A stretch of DNA of 28,018 nt from RGIG8748 sp045646525 (GCA_045646525.1 JAZRKX010000015.1:1-28018); one strand, 5' to 3'; shown: positions 14,346 through 22,541, counted from the stretch's first letter. Program-made: numbers and translations. Notes: a model not told the origin generated them from the letters alone.

Positions 14346-15623
14346 CTAATACTTCCTTTCTATACTTACCATACCCGTAGAAAGCAAATCATCATAAAAT
14401 GACGGATAAGACTTTCTTATGCTCATAGGATTTTCTATAGTTACACTGCCATTGCATCCAAGTGCAGCTACCGATGCCGTCATAGCCATACGGTGGTCAT
14501 TGAAGCTGGAAACCGTACCTCCGTTTAAGGCAGGCTTGCCTTTTATGACAAGTGTACCGTTTTCTTCGTGTATGTCTGCACCGAGCTTTGAAAGCACATC
14601 TACTGTTGCATAGGCTCTGTCGCACTCTTTTATTCTGAGCCGCTCTATACCCGATATAACCGTAGTTCCCTCTGAGAGTGCACACGCAAGCGAAAGTACG
14701 GGAACAATGTCGGGTATGTCCGAGGCATCTATAGTGCCTATAGCTTTGAGGCGGGATTTGTGCACCTTAAATCCATGTGGAGTGTCCTCAATATTTGCAC
14801 CCATACTTCTTAATATATCCACAATCGCTCTGTCTCCCTGCAGGGAATTTGGCTCCATATTGGTGCACTCTATTGCCCCTGCGATACATCCTGCCACAAG
14901 GAAAAATGCAAGCTGAGAGTAATCGCCCTGACTAAAGAAATTGCCCGATTTGTACCTTTGATTGCCTTTTATAAAAAAGCTCTTGTAATCCCTGTTTTCT
15001 ATATCTATACCCGAGGCAGAAAGCACCTCAAGGGTAATATCTACATAAGGTCTGGACTGAAGTGTTCCTTCTATAATAAGAGTACTGTCAAAATCCATAA
15101 CAGGAAGCGTAAATAAAAGTCCTGTTACAAACTGAGAGCTTACCGAGCCGTCCAGTCTGTATTCATGTTTATTAAAACTTCCTTTTAATTTAAGGTAACT
15201 GCCCTCTGCGAATTCGTAGCTCATGCCGTTATCTTCGAATATTTCAAAATACGGATTAAGCGGGCGCTTAAACAGAGCCTCTGAGCCTGTGTACTCAATA
15301 CTTTTTGCAAAAAGAGTGGCTACGGGTATCATAAACCTAAGTGTAGATGCAGACTCACCGCAGTTTAAAACGGCACTTTCTTTTACATCTTTTACACCCT
15401 CTATAGTTATGCTCGTATTGTCAGAAGTTACCTTGGCACCAAGATTCTCTATACATGACAAGGTAGCAGTAATATCGTTTGAAAAGCTGACATTGTCTAT
15501 GGTGCTTATGCCCTCTGCCATAAGCGCAGAAATAAGGTAGCGGTGTATATACGATTTGGATGACGGTATTGAGATAGCCGAATTATTCTGTTTTCCCGTT
15601 TTTGATATGGTAATTGTATCCAT
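14346..15623 (-). CDS. aroA: 3-phosphoshikimate 1-carboxyvinyltransferase (EPSP synthase)
   Basis: A 425-residue enzyme that joins phosphoenolpyruvate to shikimate 3-phosphate. Substrate residues are in SKSYIHR (22-28), CGESASTLRF (88-97), GDYSQLAFFLVAG, DIPDIVPVLS and RLRIKECDRA. The GDYSQ motif and the ESxSTLR loop place it with the clostridial type rather than the E. coli type. At the position matching E. coli Gly96 (the glyphosate contact) the loop has Ala92, if aligned on Arg96 with E. coli Arg100. The ATG overlaps the aroB stop by one base (TAATG), with GGAGG upstream, so the two are coupled. The length is normal. Confidence 0.96.
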   Translation of the reverse strand: MDTITISKTGKQNNSAISIPSSKSYIHRYLISALMAEGISTIDNVSFSNDITATLSCIENLGAKVTSDNTSITIEGVKDVKESAVLNCGESASTLRFMIPVATLFAKSIEYTGSEALFKRPLNPYFEIFEDNGMSYEFAEGSYLKLKGSFNKHEYRLDGSVSSQFVTGLLFTLPVMDFDSTLIIEGTLQSRPYVDITLEVLSASGIDIENRDYKSFFIKGNQRYKSGNFFSQGDYSQLAFFLVAGCIAGAIECTNMEPNSLQGDRAIVDILRSMGANIEDTPHGFKVHKSRLKAIGTIDASDIPDIVPVLSLACALSEGTTVISGIERLRIKECDRAYATVDVLSKLGADIHEENGTLVIKGKPALNGGTVSSFNDHRMAMTASVAALGCNGSVTIENPMSIRKSYPSFYDDLLSTGMVSIERKY

Positions 15624-16657
15624 TATTCCTCCGTTAAAAATGTGTCGCCCTTGGGAAGTTTATTTATGATAACCTCGCCTATATCTGTAATCATGATATA
15701 GTTTATATAATCGCCCGTACTCTTTTTATCGAGAGTAAGTACCCCTCTTGCATCTGCGGGGTTAAAGGCGAAGCTATCGAATACAAGATTGTATTTTGAC
15801 AAAAGCTCCTTTAGCTTTGATGCTGTACCTCTCTTTGTTATGCCCATAGCCTCCGACTTTTCCGTAATCCGAAGCATACCTATTGCAACTGCCTCGCCGT
15901 GTGTATAAGAGGTGTAGCCTGTGAGCTTTTCCACTACATGCCCGAAAGTATGGCCGAAATTTAATATCATCCTTTCGCCCGTGTCAAACTCATCGTTTTG
16001 TACTACCGTCTTTTTTATATTCACACATCTTTCTATAACCCAGCCGATGTCTATATCGCCAAAAAGATGGTCAAAAAGCTCCTTGTCGCGTATGGCACCG
16101 TACTTTATAACCTCTGCCATGCCGTCGGAAAACACTCTCTCGGGAAGTGTGGAGAGCATATCGGGGTCTATAATAACTCTTGCGGGAGGATAGAAGCTTC
16201 CTACAAGGTTTTTGCCTTCGGGCAGGTCTATGGCAACCTTACCTCCGACAGAGCTGTCCACCTGCGAAAGAAGTGTAGTGGGCACCTGTATAAACTCTAT
16301 GCCTCTTAAAAAGGTAGATGCCGCAAAGCCTGCCAAATCCCCTATAACACCGCCTCCAAAGGCTATGAGTATATCGGTACGGCTCATGCCAAAGGATGCC
16401 ATGGCGCTGTAGATTTTGTTTAAATACTCTAAGGATTTGGTGGTTTCTCCATGAGGAAGCACAAGCTTTGAATATTCATACTCCGAGAGCATATTGCACA
16501 GCGCCTCTCCGTACAATCTGTCAACATTGTCATCTGTAACTACAAATACCTTTTTATTGTGTACAAGGTCTTGTATATGTGAAACAATACCCGAAAACGC
16601 TCCGTTTTCTATGATAATATCGTAGTTTGAATGGGATGTCTTAACATTTATTTTCAT
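15623..16657 (-). CDS. aroB: 3-dehydroquinate synthase
   Basis: A 344-residue NAD- and metal-dependent enzyme that cyclises DAHP to 3-dehydroquinate. Visible are GGGVIGD (101-107), PTTLLSQVDSSVGGK (126-140), the metal ligand Glu182, GHTFGH with His236, and His253 in THGEAV. The start at 16657 has GGAGAAG upstream and overlaps the subtilase stop by 4 bases (ATGA), giving tight translational coupling to a secreted protease. It is the first of the seven consecutive aromatic genes aroB-aroA-aroC-pheA-aroE-aroQ-aroK. DAHP synthase, needed to supply its substrate, is not in the window. Confidence 0.97.
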   Translation of the reverse strand: MKINVKTSHSNYDIIIENGAFSGIVSHIQDLVHNKKVFVVTDDNVDRLYGEALCNMLSEYEYSKLVLPHGETTKSLEYLNKIYSAMASFGMSRTDILIAFGGGVIGDLAGFAASTFLRGIEFIQVPTTLLSQVDSSVGGKVAIDLPEGKNLVGSFYPPARVIIDPDMLSTLPERVFSDGMAEVIKYGAIRDKELFDHLFGDIDIGWVIERCVNIKKTVVQNDEFDTGERMILNFGHTFGHVVEKLTGYTSYTHGEAVAIGMLRITEKSEAMGITKRGTASKLKELLSKYNLVFDSFAFNPADARGVLTLDKKSTGDYINYIMITDIGEVIINKLPKGDTFLTEE

Positions 16658-19600
16658 GACACTTCTCCATTTATATCATACATTTTTATATCAAATACCT
16701 TGGCAGTATCCAAAGGCATAAAGCCTTTGGTATCGTACCATATAAACAGCTTGCATTTATCTGCTTCTGTTACATCGAATGCACCTGTGAACTCAAGCTC
16801 ACCCGAAGATACCGATTGGTTTTGCATTGTATCGGTATGGATAAGCTTACCCTTTTTATCATAAAACGCAAGTATCAGCGATGCATTCTGAAACTCAACA
16901 TTTCCCGTAAGAACAAATTTAATACTGTAGGATTTATCATTGGAGGAAATATCCGATATATATGCACCGATTTTTCCGCCAAGGCCACCGAGAAAATATG
17001 TCTCAAAATTCATGGCGTTATCTGCGATTTCCACCATGATGTTTGAAAGGTCGGGGGAAGTATTATCCTTGAAAGTATATATGATTTTATCGTCTGTAAC
17101 ATAAGAATCATAGGCTTTGTCATATTGCTCTCCCGTTACGGCATCCGTCAGAGATACAAAGCTTATACCCGCATTGTCATGAATGTCCAAGGTAAGGGTA
17201 GCGCCGTCGAGCTTGCACCCCTTTACAACAGGCTTTTGCCTGTCTACCTTAAACGGCACGGAAATACTGTGCCCGCAGGGATTTTCTGTATTGTAATTCA
17301 TATATCCGTCTATTGTAACAAGATAGGTACCGTCGGATATGCTTTCGGGAATTTCGATTAATGTATCGTACGGGATGAATTTGCTTACAGCTTCTGCTTC
17401 TTTTTGAACATAAAGGATTTTTTTGTCTTCATCGGTAATGGTTATCTTTAAATCCCTGATACTGCGCATTGGTGTAAGATATAAGCCGAGAATATCGGAA
17501 TATCCGTCTCCGTCGGGAGATATTGCTATTGTATCGTCAGTATATGTATCGCTTATGCTGTTGTAACCGAGGATGATACTGTCTTCTTCATAATTGCTGT
17601 ACAAAAATGTTCCCAAAATTCCTGCATCTTCATAAATTAATCTGCTTCCGCCATCATCATACATGGTGGAGTCAAAAACGGGAGACTGTGTCCAGTTGCC
17701 GTAAAAACCCATAAAGGGTATGCCCACAGATACAATATCCGATGATGTATCTTCCATGCGGATGAAACCGTCTATATAAAATCCGTTTTGGAATACAAGA
17801 GAATTTGCAGACAGTTCATCAATATCGAGTTTCAAAAGCGCCGATACTGTAACGGATGAATTTGCAGGTACGGTTACGGTATCTGAATCAGTAATCAATT
17901 CCGATGTAAGAAGTACCGCATCGGAAATGTAATCGGTGCCGTCCTCCGACACATATCCGTCTGTGAGAGTAACTGCACTTATTTTATCGTATACTGCATC
18001 ATTTTCCGTAAGGTTTTGTGCAGTAAAGCTTATTTCTATGGTGTCGGTTAAATTGTCTCCAAGCTCAAGCTTGGTCTTTCCGCTATCTGCGTAAAGGATA
18101 ACGGGAGTTTTAACCGCATTTGCCGTATTTGCCATGCCTGCTCCCTGAACTCGGGGCGAATACGGAACTCTGTCTTTGTCCTCGGATGATGTCATATATA
18201 CAACATCGGCAGTAGACATTATCATATTTCCTATAAGGTCTGCCCTCTCGGATAAGTCATATGCGGAACCCGTATCCTCAAGATACTGGCTTATTATTGC
18301 AACAATGCCCGAAATGTGAGGTGCCGACATGGATGTACCGCTTGAGGTTTCGTATTCATCACCGGGTACGGATGAATAGATATTTCCGCCCGGAGCGGAT
18401 ATATCGGGCTTTAAACCCAGAGATTCGGTAACGCCGTAGCTAGAATAATCATTTATTACGGCATCGTTTTCAACTGATTTCAAGGTAAACGGCGTCATTG
18501 AAGAAAACTGCTTTACCTTTGCATCTGTAAGAAGGCTTGCCGATGATGATTTAACCGAAACTGCAGGAAGCGAAAGTTTGGATGATGTAAAATACTCATC
18601 CTCATTATTTATTATTATAATTCCTACTGCACCTGCCGCTTTGGCATTATTGGATTTCTGTGCAAAGGTAAGAGTTCCTCTGTCCACTACTGCAATTTTG
18701 CCGTGGACATCTGCGCCCTCAAAATCATGAGGATAACCTGTCTTGCAGTATACATACTGAGCACCGCCGTCTGATATAAGAGATTCAAAGCCTGTATCAT
18801 CATACATCTGCGCTGCATCAATTACGCTGCCGTCGGAAAGGGTAATTTCTGACATATCAAAGTACAGAAGGCTGTTGTCCGCCGAAGCAACAGACATGGC
18901 GGTATCCAGACCGTTCGGAATTCCTGTAGCGGAATCGTCTATATGCAAGGTTTCTGACGGCTCACCAAAAAATCCTCTGGATGAATTACCTGCCGCAACA
19001 GAAACAAAAATTCCTGAATTATAAGCATTTGTATAGCATGCAGTAACTGCGGGATTAAATGCATCCGCACACTCATAATCAAAACCGAAGCTGCAATTTA
19101 TGGCACATACTCCGAGCTTTGCCGCATCGTCCATTGCCGCAACTATTGCCGCATCGCTTGTATATCCGTCGGAATCTGCTATTTTCATAAGCACAAGCTG
19201 GGCATCGGGTGCAACTCCGCGGAAGCCGTCCGAAGAATTTCCTGCCGCAATACCTGCCACCTGTGTTCCATGGATATAATCAGAGGAATATGTATCTGCA
19301 TCATCATCGCCGTAATCGTAGCGAAACGGTATCTTGACGCTTTCATACACTCTGTTGGCATCATTCGAAGCGTTGAGTGTTCCGTCCGAAAGTATAGCTG
19401 ATATATCTTGCTTTGTATATTTGGGGTTTTGGGGTGGATTGGAAAACGCAATGTGCTTTACATCAAATTCGCTGTCCAGTATGGCAATGACCTGTCCGCT
19501 TCCTGTATAACCCGATGTGTCCGAAGAAAGAGAATGAGTCATGGCTGAAGCGTTGCGCATCCTGAAATCCGCTTTTCTTCTGGAAGATACATACACAGCC

Positions 19601-19977
19601 TTAACTCCGTCTGTACTTAGTATTTCTTCCATATCTTCATATTTTGCTTCAATGGCAAAGCCGTTAAAAAGCTCGGTATATGTATATTGAGGCTTAATAT
19701 CCTTGGAAAGCTCATGCCCTATTGTATCTGCCGTTTCCTTATGCGACCTCAAAAGTGCACTCCTATACTTTTGCGCCTTTTCTGTCTGCATATAGCTTAC
19801 GCTGTCCTTGGGTAATTGAATTTCGGAAAGAACAGGGTCTTCCTCCATCTCGACAATAAAGGTAACCTTATCCTCGTTGTCATATGTCGGCAAAGTATCC
19901 GAAACATACTGTGCATTGGCATGTGTACCTGTTATGATAGCTAATATTAAACAAAAAGTCAGAACTGCCCTCTTCAT
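16654..19977 (-). CDS. Secreted subtilisin-like serine protease (lactocepin/C5a-peptidase type)
   Basis: A protein of about 1,107 residues. The start at 19977 was chosen for AAAGGAG upstream and because it puts a signal peptide at the N-terminus (basic MKR, hydrophobic core, THANA before the likely cut). An inhibitor-like propeptide follows (about 35-140). The S8 catalytic triad is Asp168 (AILDSEFD), His236 (YIHGTQVAG) and Ser549 (SGTSMSAPH), with oxyanion Asn331 (VAAGNSS). A PA domain is inserted at about 386-491 (GKIAVVDRG, AKAAGAVGIII). A C5a-peptidase-type Fn3 domain lies at about 640-765 (PFMGFYGNW), and PDGDGYSD (821-828) is a calcium-loop-like motif opening a further domain. There is no LPxTG or other wall anchor, so the protein is probably released or held non-covalently. 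It starts 32 bases after the HAD gene and overlaps aroB by 4. Confidence 0.93.
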   Translation of the reverse strand: MKRAVLTFCLILAIITGTHANAQYVSDTLPTYDNEDKVTFIVEMEEDPVLSEIQLPKDSVSYMQTEKAQKYRSALLRSHKETADTIGHELSKDIKPQYTYTELFNGFAIEAKYEDMEEILSTDGVKAVYVSSRRKADFRMRNASAMTHSLSSDTSGYTGSGQVIAILDSEFDVKHIAFSNPPQNPKYTKQDISAILSDGTLNASNDANRVYESVKIPFRYDYGDDDADTYSSDYIHGTQVAGIAAGNSSDGFRGVAPDAQLVLMKIADSDGYTSDAAIVAAMDDAAKLGVCAINCSFGFDYECADAFNPAVTACYTNAYNSGIFVSVAAGNSSRGFFGEPSETLHIDDSATGIPNGLDTAMSVASADNSLLYFDMSEITLSDGSVIDAAQMYDDTGFESLISDGGAQYVYCKTGYPHDFEGADVHGKIAVVDRGTLTFAQKSNNAKAAGAVGIIIINNEDEYFTSSKLSLPAVSVKSSSASLLTDAKVKQFSSMTPFTLKSVENDAVINDYSSYGVTESLGLKPDISAPGGNIYSSVPGDEYETSSGTSMSAPHISGIVAIISQYLEDTGSAYDLSERADLIGNMIMSTADVVYMTSSEDKDRVPYSPRVQGAGMANTANAVKTPVILYADSGKTKLELGDNLTDTIEISFTAQNLTENDAVYDKISAVTLTDGYVSEDGTDYISDAVLLTSELITDSDTVTVPANSSVTVSALLKLDIDELSANSLVFQNGFYIDGFIRMEDTSSDIVSVGIPFMGFYGNWTQSPVFDSTMYDDGGSRLIYEDAGILGTFLYSNYEEDSIILGYNSISDTYTDDTIAISPDGDGYSDILGLYLTPMRSIRDLKITITDEDKKILYVQKEAEAVSKFIPYDTLIEIPESISDGTYLVTIDGYMNYNTENPCGHSISVPFKVDRQKPVVKGCKLDGATLTLDIHDNAGISFVSLTDAVTGEQYDKAYDSYVTDDKIIYTFKDNTSPDLSNIMVEIADNAMNFETYFLGGLGGKIGAYISDISSNDKSYSIKFVLTGNVEFQNASLILAFYDKKGKLIHTDTMQNQSVSSGELEFTGAFDVTEADKCKLFIWYDTKGFMPLDTAKVFDIKMYDINGEVS

Positions 19978-20009
19978 TGCTGTGTTTCTCCTTTGAAAGT
20001 ACATTGTTG

Positions 20010-20786
20010 CTATTTTATAAGGTCTCCCACACCGTTTAGTATATACTTGGGTCTGTAGGGGAAGTTGTTTATATCCTCTATAGCAGTAACACCGCTTAAT
20101 ACAAGAACGGTATCTACATTAGACTCGATACCTGCTATGATGTCGGTATCCATTCTGTCGCCTATAAAAGCTATATCGCCGCTGTGGCAGTCGAGCTTCT
20201 TCATGCCGTGGCGGAGCATTACGGGATTTGGCTTACCTACAAAGTATGCCTTTTTGCCTGTTGCAATCTCTATCGGTGCTATAAGCGCTCCCGTCGCAGG
20301 CATAATGCCCCTTTCGGTAGGACCTGTAACATCGGGATTTGCTCCTATAAGTTTAGCACCTGCGCGCACAAGCTCTATTGCCTTTTCTATCTTTTCGAAG
20401 CTGTAGGTGCGTGTTTCTCCCACTACAACATAATCGGGATTTACATCGTTCATGTATATATTTCTGTCATAAAGTGCCTTTGTAAGCGCCGCCTCGCCTA
20501 TAACATAAGCGGTACAGCCGGGATTCTGGCTATGAAGAAATTCCGCAGTTGCCATTGCGCTTGTATAAAAATGATTTGCAGGAACGCTAAGTCCCATTCT
20601 TTCGAGCTTCATACTGAGTTCATGGGGTGTCTTTTCGGGACTGTTTGTAAGAAATACGAATTTTTTGTTATTATCGAGCATCCAGTTTACAAACTCTCTT
20701 ACTCCGTCCAATATTTTGTTTCCGTGATATATAACACCGTCCATATCACATATAAAACCCTCTTTTTGCAAAATTTCCTCTATCAT
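20010..20786 (-). CDS. HAD-superfamily phosphatase, NagD type
   Basis: A 258-residue cytoplasmic phosphatase of HAD subfamily IIA (NagD/phosphoglycolate or nitrophenyl phosphatase-like). The four HAD motifs are present: nucleophile Asp14 and acid Asp16 in DMDGVIY, Thr47 in FLTN, Lys185 in FVGKPNP, and GDRMDTD (209-215) for magnesium. The large cap between motifs II and III (about 60-180) is of the C2 type. The start at 20786 has GGAGG upstream; the frame is open to 20837, where no ribosome site is seen. It is the first gene of the long minus-strand run, just downstream of a good promoter. The substrate cannot be told from the sequence. Confidence 0.92.
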   Translation of the reverse strand: MIEEILQKEGFICDMDGVIYHGNKILDGVREFVNWMLDNNKKFVFLTNSPEKTPHELSMKLERMGLSVPANHFYTSAMATAEFLHSQNPGCTAYVIGEAALTKALYDRNIYMNDVNPDYVVVGETRTYSFEKIEKAIELVRAGAKLIGANPDVTGPTERGIMPATGALIAPIEIATGKKAYFVGKPNPVMLRHGMKKLDCHSGDIAFIGDRMDTDIIAGIESNVDTVLVLSGVTAIEDINNFPYRPKYILNGVGDLIK

Positions 20787-20825
20787 GATTAACCTCCGTT
20801 CTAACACAAGAATACAATTATGTTT

Positions 20826-20854
20826 ATTGTACCACATTATATGTTATTTTGCAA
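20826..20854 (-). promoter_or_regulatory. Sigma-A promoter for the HAD/subtilase/aro run
   Basis: On the minus strand TTGCAA (20854-20849) is followed after 17 bases by TACAAT (20831-20826). This is four of six plus five of six consensus positions at ideal spacing, about 40 bases before the HAD start. It is the only clear promoter ahead of the 14-gene run, so it may drive the whole run, though internal promoters are not excluded. Confidence 0.7.
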
Positions 20855-20868
20855 TTATTTTCTTCAAA

Positions 20869-20897
20869 TTGACAATGCATTTTGGCTATGATATACT
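20869..20897 (+). promoter_or_regulatory. Sigma-A promoter for the Dabb gene
   Basis: TTGACA (20869-20874) is a perfect -35 box; 17 bases later comes TATACT (20892-20897), with a TATGA extension just before it. The ATG at 20921 follows with AAAGGAG between. It is divergent from the minus-strand promoter at 20826-20854, the two -35 boxes lying 14 bases apart. Confidence 0.85.
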
Positions 20898-20920
20898 ACA
20901 ATCAAAGGAGATGATAAAAC

Positions 20921-21223
20921 ATGGTTAAACACATGATAATATGGAACCTCAAGGAAGAATTCACAAACGAAGAAAAAGCAAAAATCAAAATGGAAATGAA
21001 AGAGAGTCTTGAAGCTCTTAAGGGTAAGGTCCCCGGGCTTTTGGATATAAAAGTATACATAGACCCGCTTGCAACCTCAAACGGCGATGTAATGCTTGAC
21101 TCCACTTTAGAAAGCGAAGAGGCACTTAAAGCCTATGCAATCCATCCCGACCATGTGGAAGCGGCAGATACCAAGGTAAGACCCTTTACCGCTTCAAGGA
21201 AATGCATGGATTTTGAAATCTAA
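20921..21223 (+). CDS. Dabb (stress-responsive alpha-beta barrel) domain protein
   Basis: A 100-residue protein and the only convincing plus-strand gene. It matches the dimeric alpha-beta barrel 'Dabb' family: it opens VKHMIIWNLKEE, where the conserved His and the WxxK-like strand lie, then a helix (NEEKAKIKMEMKESLEAL), VPGLLDIKVYID, a central DVMLDSTLESEEAL strand-helix and a closing YAIHPDHVEAA segment with the HPxH motif. Members were first seen as stress-induced plant proteins; bacterial ones have various or unknown roles, some acting on polyketides. The start has AAAGGAG upstream and its own strong promoter. It ends in the nested-palindrome element at 21238-21485, facing fba. Fold assignment is good; function unknown. 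Confidence 0.9.
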   Translation: MVKHMIIWNLKEEFTNEEKAKIKMEMKESLEALKGKVPGLLDIKVYIDPLATSNGDVMLDSTLESEEALKAYAIHPDHVEAADTKVRPFTASRKCMDFEI

Positions 21224-21237
21224 TAACCCCAAAATCA

Positions 21238-21485
21238 AAGAGGTCTAAAAAATGATGCAGAGTAAGCGAACTGAACCAAAGCAATGAAATTGCTTTGGGC
21301 TACCCGAAGGCGTACAAAGGTACGCCGAGAGGTGAAATTCGCTTAGAGCTTAGAGACAAACTTAAAAGGAATCCGCGTATATAACAACGCGGATTCCTTC
21401 ATAATTTCAGCATTTTTGTTTTATTGATAAATAAACATTTGTCCTAGAGTGTCTCTAAGCGTTCTGCGCTTTTTTTAGACCTCTT
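21238..21485. repeat. 248-bp nested inverted-repeat element between convergent genes
   Basis: The outer arms are perfect 15-bp inverted repeats, AAGAGGTCTAAAAAA (21238-21252) and its complement (21471-21485), extended by GCAGA/TCTGC (21257-21261 with 21463-21467). Inside are two domains. Domain one is closed by TAAGCGAA/TTCGCTTA (21263-21270, 21338-21345) and holds two perfect hairpins: CCAAAGCAAT with ATTGCTTTGG (21276-21298) and GGCGTAC with GTACGCC (21309-21326). Domain two is closed by an 11-bp stem (21348-21358 with 21450-21460) and holds a perfect 12-bp hairpin (21366-21399). It could be a non-autonomous mobile element with terminal inverted repeats, a structured RNA, or an elaborate bidirectional terminator. 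The right arm includes the fba stop codon. No target-site duplication is evident, and no ORF fills it. Confidence 0.75.
21366..21399 (-). terminator. Strong hairpin, likely terminator of fba
   Basis: AAGGAATCCGCG (21366-21377) pairs perfectly with its complement (21388-21399) around a 10-base loop. On the minus strand the stem runs into CCTTTTAAG, a short T-tract, about 85 bases beyond the fba stop. It is the most GC-rich stem of the surrounding element and could stop transcripts arriving from either side. Confidence 0.5.
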
Positions 21486-22434
21486 ATTTTCCGAGATACT
21501 TTGCAATTTCCTGTGCCACGAGCTTTGTAACAAGGTCTATATTGTCCTGACTCATAGCGGAAGTGCTCTTTATTACATCTGCCTTGCCGTCGCTGGAGAA
21601 GAGTTTCATCTTCTTTGCAGTTTCCATCTTAACAGCCTCTACTGCGGCAGGAATAAGGTCTATAAGACCCTTGTCCATGCTGTGGAACTTCTTGAATTCT
21701 GCTTCTACTGCGGCAACATTGATATCGGTAAAGATGTTTACCTTGCTTATACCTTCCTTAATAGCCTGCTTGAAGTCTGCATCTGTAAGACCCGAGCCGC
21801 CATGGAGTACAAGGGGTACATCTACTGTATTTGCTATTGTGCGGATTCTCTCAAAATCGAGCTTGGGAGGAAGCTTGTATGCGCCGTGAGCATTACCAAC
21901 GGCAATGGCAAGTGCGTCTACGCCTGTCTTGTCTACAAAATCCTTTGCAAGCTTGGGATCGGTAAAGAATGCGGAGGGGTCTTCCAAATGGTCGCTGCCC
22001 TCTGCAGAGCCTTCGTTATCGCCTACATGGCCAAGCTCACCCTCGATTGTAGCGCCGTAAGAATGTGCAATGTCTGCCATTTCCTTAACCTTGCGTACAT
22101 TCTCCTCGTAGGAATCTGTGGAGCAATCGTACATGATGGAGCTAAAACCTAATTCAAGCGCCTTGATACATGTATCGTATGTAAGACCGTGGTCAAGATG
22201 TACAACTACAGGTACATTTGCCTTCTTTGCCATGGGAATGAGGTAATAAGAAACCTCATCCAAAGGACCGTAAGGAAGAAGTACCTCTGCAGTACCCATG
22301 ATAACGGGAGACCTTGTGCTCTCGGCAGCAGCTATGATACCGCGCGCAAGCTCTAAGTTTACGGCATTAAAAAGACCGATAGCATAGTGGTGCTTTTTTG
22401 CCGGAATCAAGACTTCGTTCATATTAACTAACAT
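21484..22434 (-). CDS. fba: Class II fructose-bisphosphate aldolase
   Basis: A 316-residue zinc enzyme of glycolysis and gluconeogenesis that splits fructose 1,6-bisphosphate into dihydroxyacetone phosphate and glyceraldehyde 3-phosphate. Key parts are catalytic Asp81 and zinc ligand His82 (VHLDHG), Glu133 in EGELGHVG, AVGNAHG with zinc ligand His183, and VLHGGSG with His211, the third zinc ligand. The start at 22434 was chosen for AGGAGG nine bases upstream. The frame stays open to 22545, but that stretch is the promoter and repeat leader. It has its own near-perfect promoter at 22513-22541. The sister product dihydroxyacetone phosphate is the substrate of gpsA in the neighbouring run, a link of metabolism and not of transcription. 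Confidence 0.95.
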   Translation of the reverse strand: MLVNMNEVLIPAKKHHYAIGLFNAVNLELARGIIAAAESTRSPVIMGTAEVLLPYGPLDEVSYYLIPMAKKANVPVVVHLDHGLTYDTCIKALELGFSSIMYDCSTDSYEENVRKVKEMADIAHSYGATIEGELGHVGDNEGSAEGSDHLEDPSAFFTDPKLAKDFVDKTGVDALAIAVGNAHGAYKLPPKLDFERIRTIANTVDVPLVLHGGSGLTDADFKQAIKEGISKVNIFTDINVAAVEAEFKKFHSMDKGLIDLIPAAVEAVKMETAKKMKLFSSDGKADVIKSTSAMSQDNIDLVTKLVAQEIAKYLGK

Positions 22435-22460
22435 AATCTGTATCCTCCTATAAACATAAA

Positions 22461-22500
22461 TAAATAAACACAAATAAACACAAATAAACACAAACCAACA
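22461..22500. repeat. Four tandem 10-bp units in the fba leader
   Basis: The unit CAAATAAACA occurs exactly at 22471-22480 and 22481-22490. It is preceded by TAAATAAACA (one change) and followed by CAAACCAACA (two changes). In the mRNA the leader thus holds four UG/U-rich decamers between the promoter and AGGAGG, a stretch with no C-rich or folded parts. Confidence 0.7.
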
Positions 22501-22512
22501 TTGTTGTTTATA

Positions 22513-22541
22513 ATTATACACCCATTTTTTTGATATGTCAA
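22513..22541 (-). promoter_or_regulatory. Near-consensus sigma-A promoter for fba
   Basis: On the minus strand TTGACA (22541-22536) and TATAAT (22518-22513) are both perfect and 17 bases apart. The -35 box begins only 8 bases after the glnS stop. This gives fba strong expression independent of the tRNA synthetase genes. Confidence 0.92.

Noticed and set aside
4995..16410. Many open frames on the plus strand opposite metH, aroA, aroB, aroC and gpsA
   Set aside because: They lie fully opposite well-recognised genes, lack ribosome sites and show no known motif; they are shadows of coding sequence.
21231..21490. Target-site duplication around the nested-palindrome element
   Set aside because: Flanking AAAAT and ATTTT are inverted and only extend the stem; no direct repeat was found.
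22461..22500. CRISPR or iteron array
   Set aside because: Units are 10 bases with no spacers and lie in a 5' leader; four copies next to a promoter do not fit either type.
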